Shown piece by piece: positions 8,377 through 10,118 of a stretch of DNA of 10,118 nt. Position numbers and translations under genes: made by a program. The stretch covers positions 1 through 10,118 of the forward strand of contig WKLE02005977.1 of NCBI GenBank assembly GCA_014885115.2, written 5' to 3'. The stretch's first letter is position 1. Each line of letters starts with the position of its first letter. The notes under the pieces were generated by a model, which was not told the origin of the DNA, did not search any database, and saw only the letters and a list, made by a program, of their open reading frames with translations. The DNA is from Asterionellopsis glacialis. Its lineage: Eukaryota; Bacillariophyta; Plagiogrammaphyceae; Rhaphoneidales; Asterionellopsidaceae.

Positions 8377-8522
8377 TAGCTGGACATACAATGAATATAA
8401 TACACATAATCACTCAATTGCTTATAAAATATGTAAACTTACTTTCACACTAATTATTTGCATGTACTGAAAAGAAGAGTTCCTGTAAGTTTACATAAGA
8501 TGGAATTTACTGTAAGATTTAT
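8377..8522. other. A+T-rich gap between decayed blocks
   Basis: The stretch has stops in all frames and no protein-like segment. If the flanking blocks were once exons, this could be intron sequence starting with the GTAATA at 8359, but no clear pyrimidine-rich acceptor precedes the next block. Confidence 0.3.
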
Positions 8523-8523
8523 G

Positions 8524-8723
8524 TGCAAAACTCAGTAAAACAATCAAAGGTATCATTGAGCAAGTATTGTGAGAAACAGAAGGTATATCATGACAGCTGT
8601 CAATATCACAGACATCTTTCAGAGGAAGATTCTTCTGAAGGTCATGAGAATGAGGATGATTTTGCTGGTGATAACTCTGACAATGAGTATGATAGTGCTG
8701 GTGAATATGCAGATTCAAGATGA
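8524..8723 (+). pseudogene. Decayed coding block B, acidic low-complexity segment
   Basis: An open frame of about 65 codons ends in TGA at 8721-8723. It has no good ATG. The first half is basic and polar (SVKQSKVSLSKYCEKQKVYH). The second half, about 8610-8718, is strongly acidic: LSEEDSSEGHENEDDF followed by GDNSDNEYDSAGEYADS. After the TGA, a shifted frame continues acidic for a few residues (DDSPADK), which suggests a small indel instead of a true C-terminus. Acidic tails of this type occur in many nuclear proteins and chaperones, so this gives no family. It may belong with block A. Confidence 0.35.
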
Positions 8724-8751
8724 CTCCCCTGCTGACAAGTAAAACATTTAG

Positions 8752-8921
8752 GTATGTGATTAAGTTAAAACAATAGAATAGAAAAAGTGCTGCCATAACA
8801 AATTATTATCCCCCTTTCTTACTATTTATGGTTGTATGCTAGGTGTTGTCCATTTCCAAAATAAGCGACAAGGATTTAAATTTAAGTTATATCCAATATT
8901 TTATGTGTGTTACATCTACAG
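8752..8921 (+). other. Intron-like GTATGT...CTACAG interval
   Basis: GTATGT at 8752 and ACATCTACAG ending at 8921 would bound a 170-bp intron between blocks B and C. The interval is A+T-rich and lacks protein-like sequence. The acceptor is reasonable. The flanking exon frames do not join cleanly because of stops on both sides, so this may be a remnant of a spliced gene or coincidence. Confidence 0.25.
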
Positions 8922-8939
8922 CTATGGTTCTAAATAAGT

Positions 8940-9462
8940 ATGCCTAGAAACAAGGTTAGTGCAATTGCATTACAGTCTGCCAGACTAAACCAGTCATGGC
9001 TGGGAGGAGAAGAGACAAGCATTCTAAAGCAAATTTTCACTGTGGGTATGATGAAAAGAATTAATTGGAAAATCTTGTGAAAAATTCATATGCCTGATAT
9101 GACAGATAGCAGAGTATGAAGGTTTTTGAAACAAAACAGGTGGTCTAAATTTAATATATCTCTACATTTGGAATTCCAAGAATCAAGATAGCATATGTTA
9201 ACTCACACTGGTATATCTGCCAGGTGGAATGCTGGTGACTTCAATAAAAGCTTTTATAATTATGCTTTAAGTTCAGTAAATAACATAAATGATAGAAGAA
9301 CATCACAAATCTTAAGAGGCTTTATTGTTGATAAAAATCAGGAGAGAGCAGACAAAGCCAAAACATCCTATGTTGGTGGATGCTAAACTTCCAAGGAAAA
9401 TGTGCTGGTCTCCTGATACTGATAAATCAAATAAAATTTTTGTCATCAGTGAAAAGATTTGA
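8940..9462 (+). pseudogene. Decayed coding block C, unrecognised protein
   Basis: One frame from ATG at 8940 to TAA at 9384-9386 (148 codons) has only three internal stops (TGA 9078, TGA 9117, TAG 9189). Segments include MPRNKVSAIALQSARLNQSW, SKFNISLHLEFQESR and, after the last stop, SARWNAGDFNKSFYNYALSS and NDRRTSQILRGFIVDKNQ. Around 9340-9350 the protein-like signal moves to the +1 frame, open from 9316 to TGA 9460-9462, reading TKPKHPMLVDAKLPRKMCW then SPDTDKSNKIFVISEKI. The transition without loss of character points to a single-base-type frameshift. The internal stops are of mixed types, which argues against a reassigned code. The product is unknown; a transposon- or virus-derived ORF is possible but unsupported by any motif I can name. 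Confidence 0.45.
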
Positions 9463-9517
9463 AGAAATAGATATAGTGAAAGGAAAATAGATTATTTAGT
9501 ATTAATTATTACAATGA

Positions 9518-9661
9518 ATGCTATATAACAAGAATGGCAGAGGTCAACTCTCAAATAAAGACAAAGAACAAAAGCAAGCATTTGCACTTTTTCCAGACTG
9601 TGCATTTGCATTCATGAGCTACTTCACTTGTAGCACAATTGTGACAGACACAAGACTTTAA
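9518..9661 (+). pseudogene. Decayed coding block D, 47-codon remnant
   Basis: An ATG-headed frame of 47 codons reads MLYNKNGRGQLSNKDKEQKQ then AFALFPDCAFAFMSYF and ends in TAA. An overlapping frame at about 9490-9627 (INYYNECYITRMAEVNS...) is also open, so the true ancestral frame is uncertain. It lies close after block C in the same orientation and is most simply part of the same decayed unit. It might be a real small ORF, but there is no independent support. Confidence 0.25.
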
Positions 9662-9880
9662 ATGAAACACATATTATTTTGATATTACAAATTTGGTACC
9701 ATACTTTGTTTTACTATAAGGAATCCTTATCTTATAGGGAGGGCTTGAAGTGAAAACAATTTGATTTTTTTCTGGTATTCAGTGTTTGCTCTGTGCATAA
9801 TTTGATTTCAAAATGTCATTAACAAATTGTCTCTCCATTTTATATGTTTGTTTCTCTACTTCTTACAGAGTGAATACTAG
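9662..9880. other. Non-coding gap with acceptor-like end
   Basis: This stretch is A+T-rich with stops in all frames. It ends in a pyrimidine-rich stretch, TTTCTCTACTTCTTACAG (9851-9868), the best splice-acceptor-like sequence of the right-hand region. The frame needed to read the following block is interrupted by TAG at 9878, so splicing into it would require a slightly different junction or a decayed exon. Confidence 0.3.
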
Positions 9881-10118
9881 CACAGGATTGTGCTTAAAAT
9901 TCTTGCAACAGCATCTGATGTGGTGATCAATAAATTAAAAGAAGAAAGCAAAGACTTTATTTTTGTTGCTATGATGAAATCCAAGAAAGTATCACCAGCA
10001 GGAACAATGATTTTCAGCAAAAATGTATAAAAGAATCCAACATGTATTTTTTCATTACATGTTGTTGAAGCACTTTCTAGCAGAGGTGGTTCAAATGTTC
10101 TAGTAAAACCAGAAATTA
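9881..10118 (+). pseudogene. Decayed coding block E, running off the right edge
   Basis: After TAG at 9878-9880 one frame stays open to the end of the window (79 codons) except for TAA at 10028-10030. The part before the stop reads RIVLKILATASDVVINKLKE, then SKDFIFVAMMKSKKVSPAG. The part after it reads NPTCIFSLHVVEALSSRGG, then SNVLVKPEI, and is still open at 10118. Alternating helical and hydrophobic beta-like stretches resemble a globular protein. I do not recognise the family. It could be the 3' part of the unit seen in blocks A-D or a separate fossil, and the sequence beyond the window is needed to tell. Confidence 0.4.

Noticed and set aside
8491..8796. 101-codon minus-strand ORF rich in His, Ser and Leu
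   Set aside because: Its His-rich part is the reverse complement of the acidic segment's GAT/GAG codons, and the plus-strand reading is more protein-like.
7833..10118. Stop-codon reassignment as an explanation of the internal stops
   Set aside because: All three stop types interrupt the blocks and frames also shift, while the intact genes to the left end normally. Decay explains both features.

Overview
The window looks like nuclear DNA of a diatom or a close stramenopile alga. Three observations support this. One protein begins with a signal peptide ending in a TSA|F junction, the ASAFAP-type motif of plastid import in diatoms and relatives. A secreted protein carries long Ser/Pro/Thr linkers of the PTxxPS type common in diatom secretomes. 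A 154-bp spliceosomal GTAAGT...CAG intron joins two frames of that protein. No prokaryotic operon, ribosome-binding-site pattern, rRNA, tRNA or CRISPR array was seen.

Layout. 1-560: upstream DNA of the first gene. 561-1046 (+): small predicted plastid-targeted protein of unknown function. 1047-1763: convergent intergenic spacer. 1764-4410 (-): two-exon gene for a secreted 830-residue protein. It has a signal peptide, an eight-cysteine module, a Ser/Pro/Thr linker, a second copy of the module, a second linker, a short Cys motif and a C-terminal GH99/WbsX-like glycosidase domain with its NEWHE motif. 4411-6261: about 1.85 kb with no gene I can support. 6262-7257 (-): class I SAM-dependent methyltransferase with a presequence that looks bipartite and lumen-directed. 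7258-7700: its upstream region, including a short overlapping uORF.

7700-10118 is different in character. It is visibly A+T-richer, has no intact long ORF, and holds successive stretches of protein-like sequence on the + strand. These are broken by in-frame stops and frame changes, and the last runs off the right edge. I read it as one or more decayed coding sequences, possibly a mobile element or other insertion. An intron-rich diverged gene is the alternative. I could not assign it to a family.

The three intact genes do not form an obvious pathway. Two predicted products go to the plastid and one to the cell surface or endomembrane system, as expected for unlinked neighbours in a compact algal genome. 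The most distinctive items are the duplicated Cys module tethered to a GH99-like domain, the orphan plastid protein, and the decayed tract on the right.
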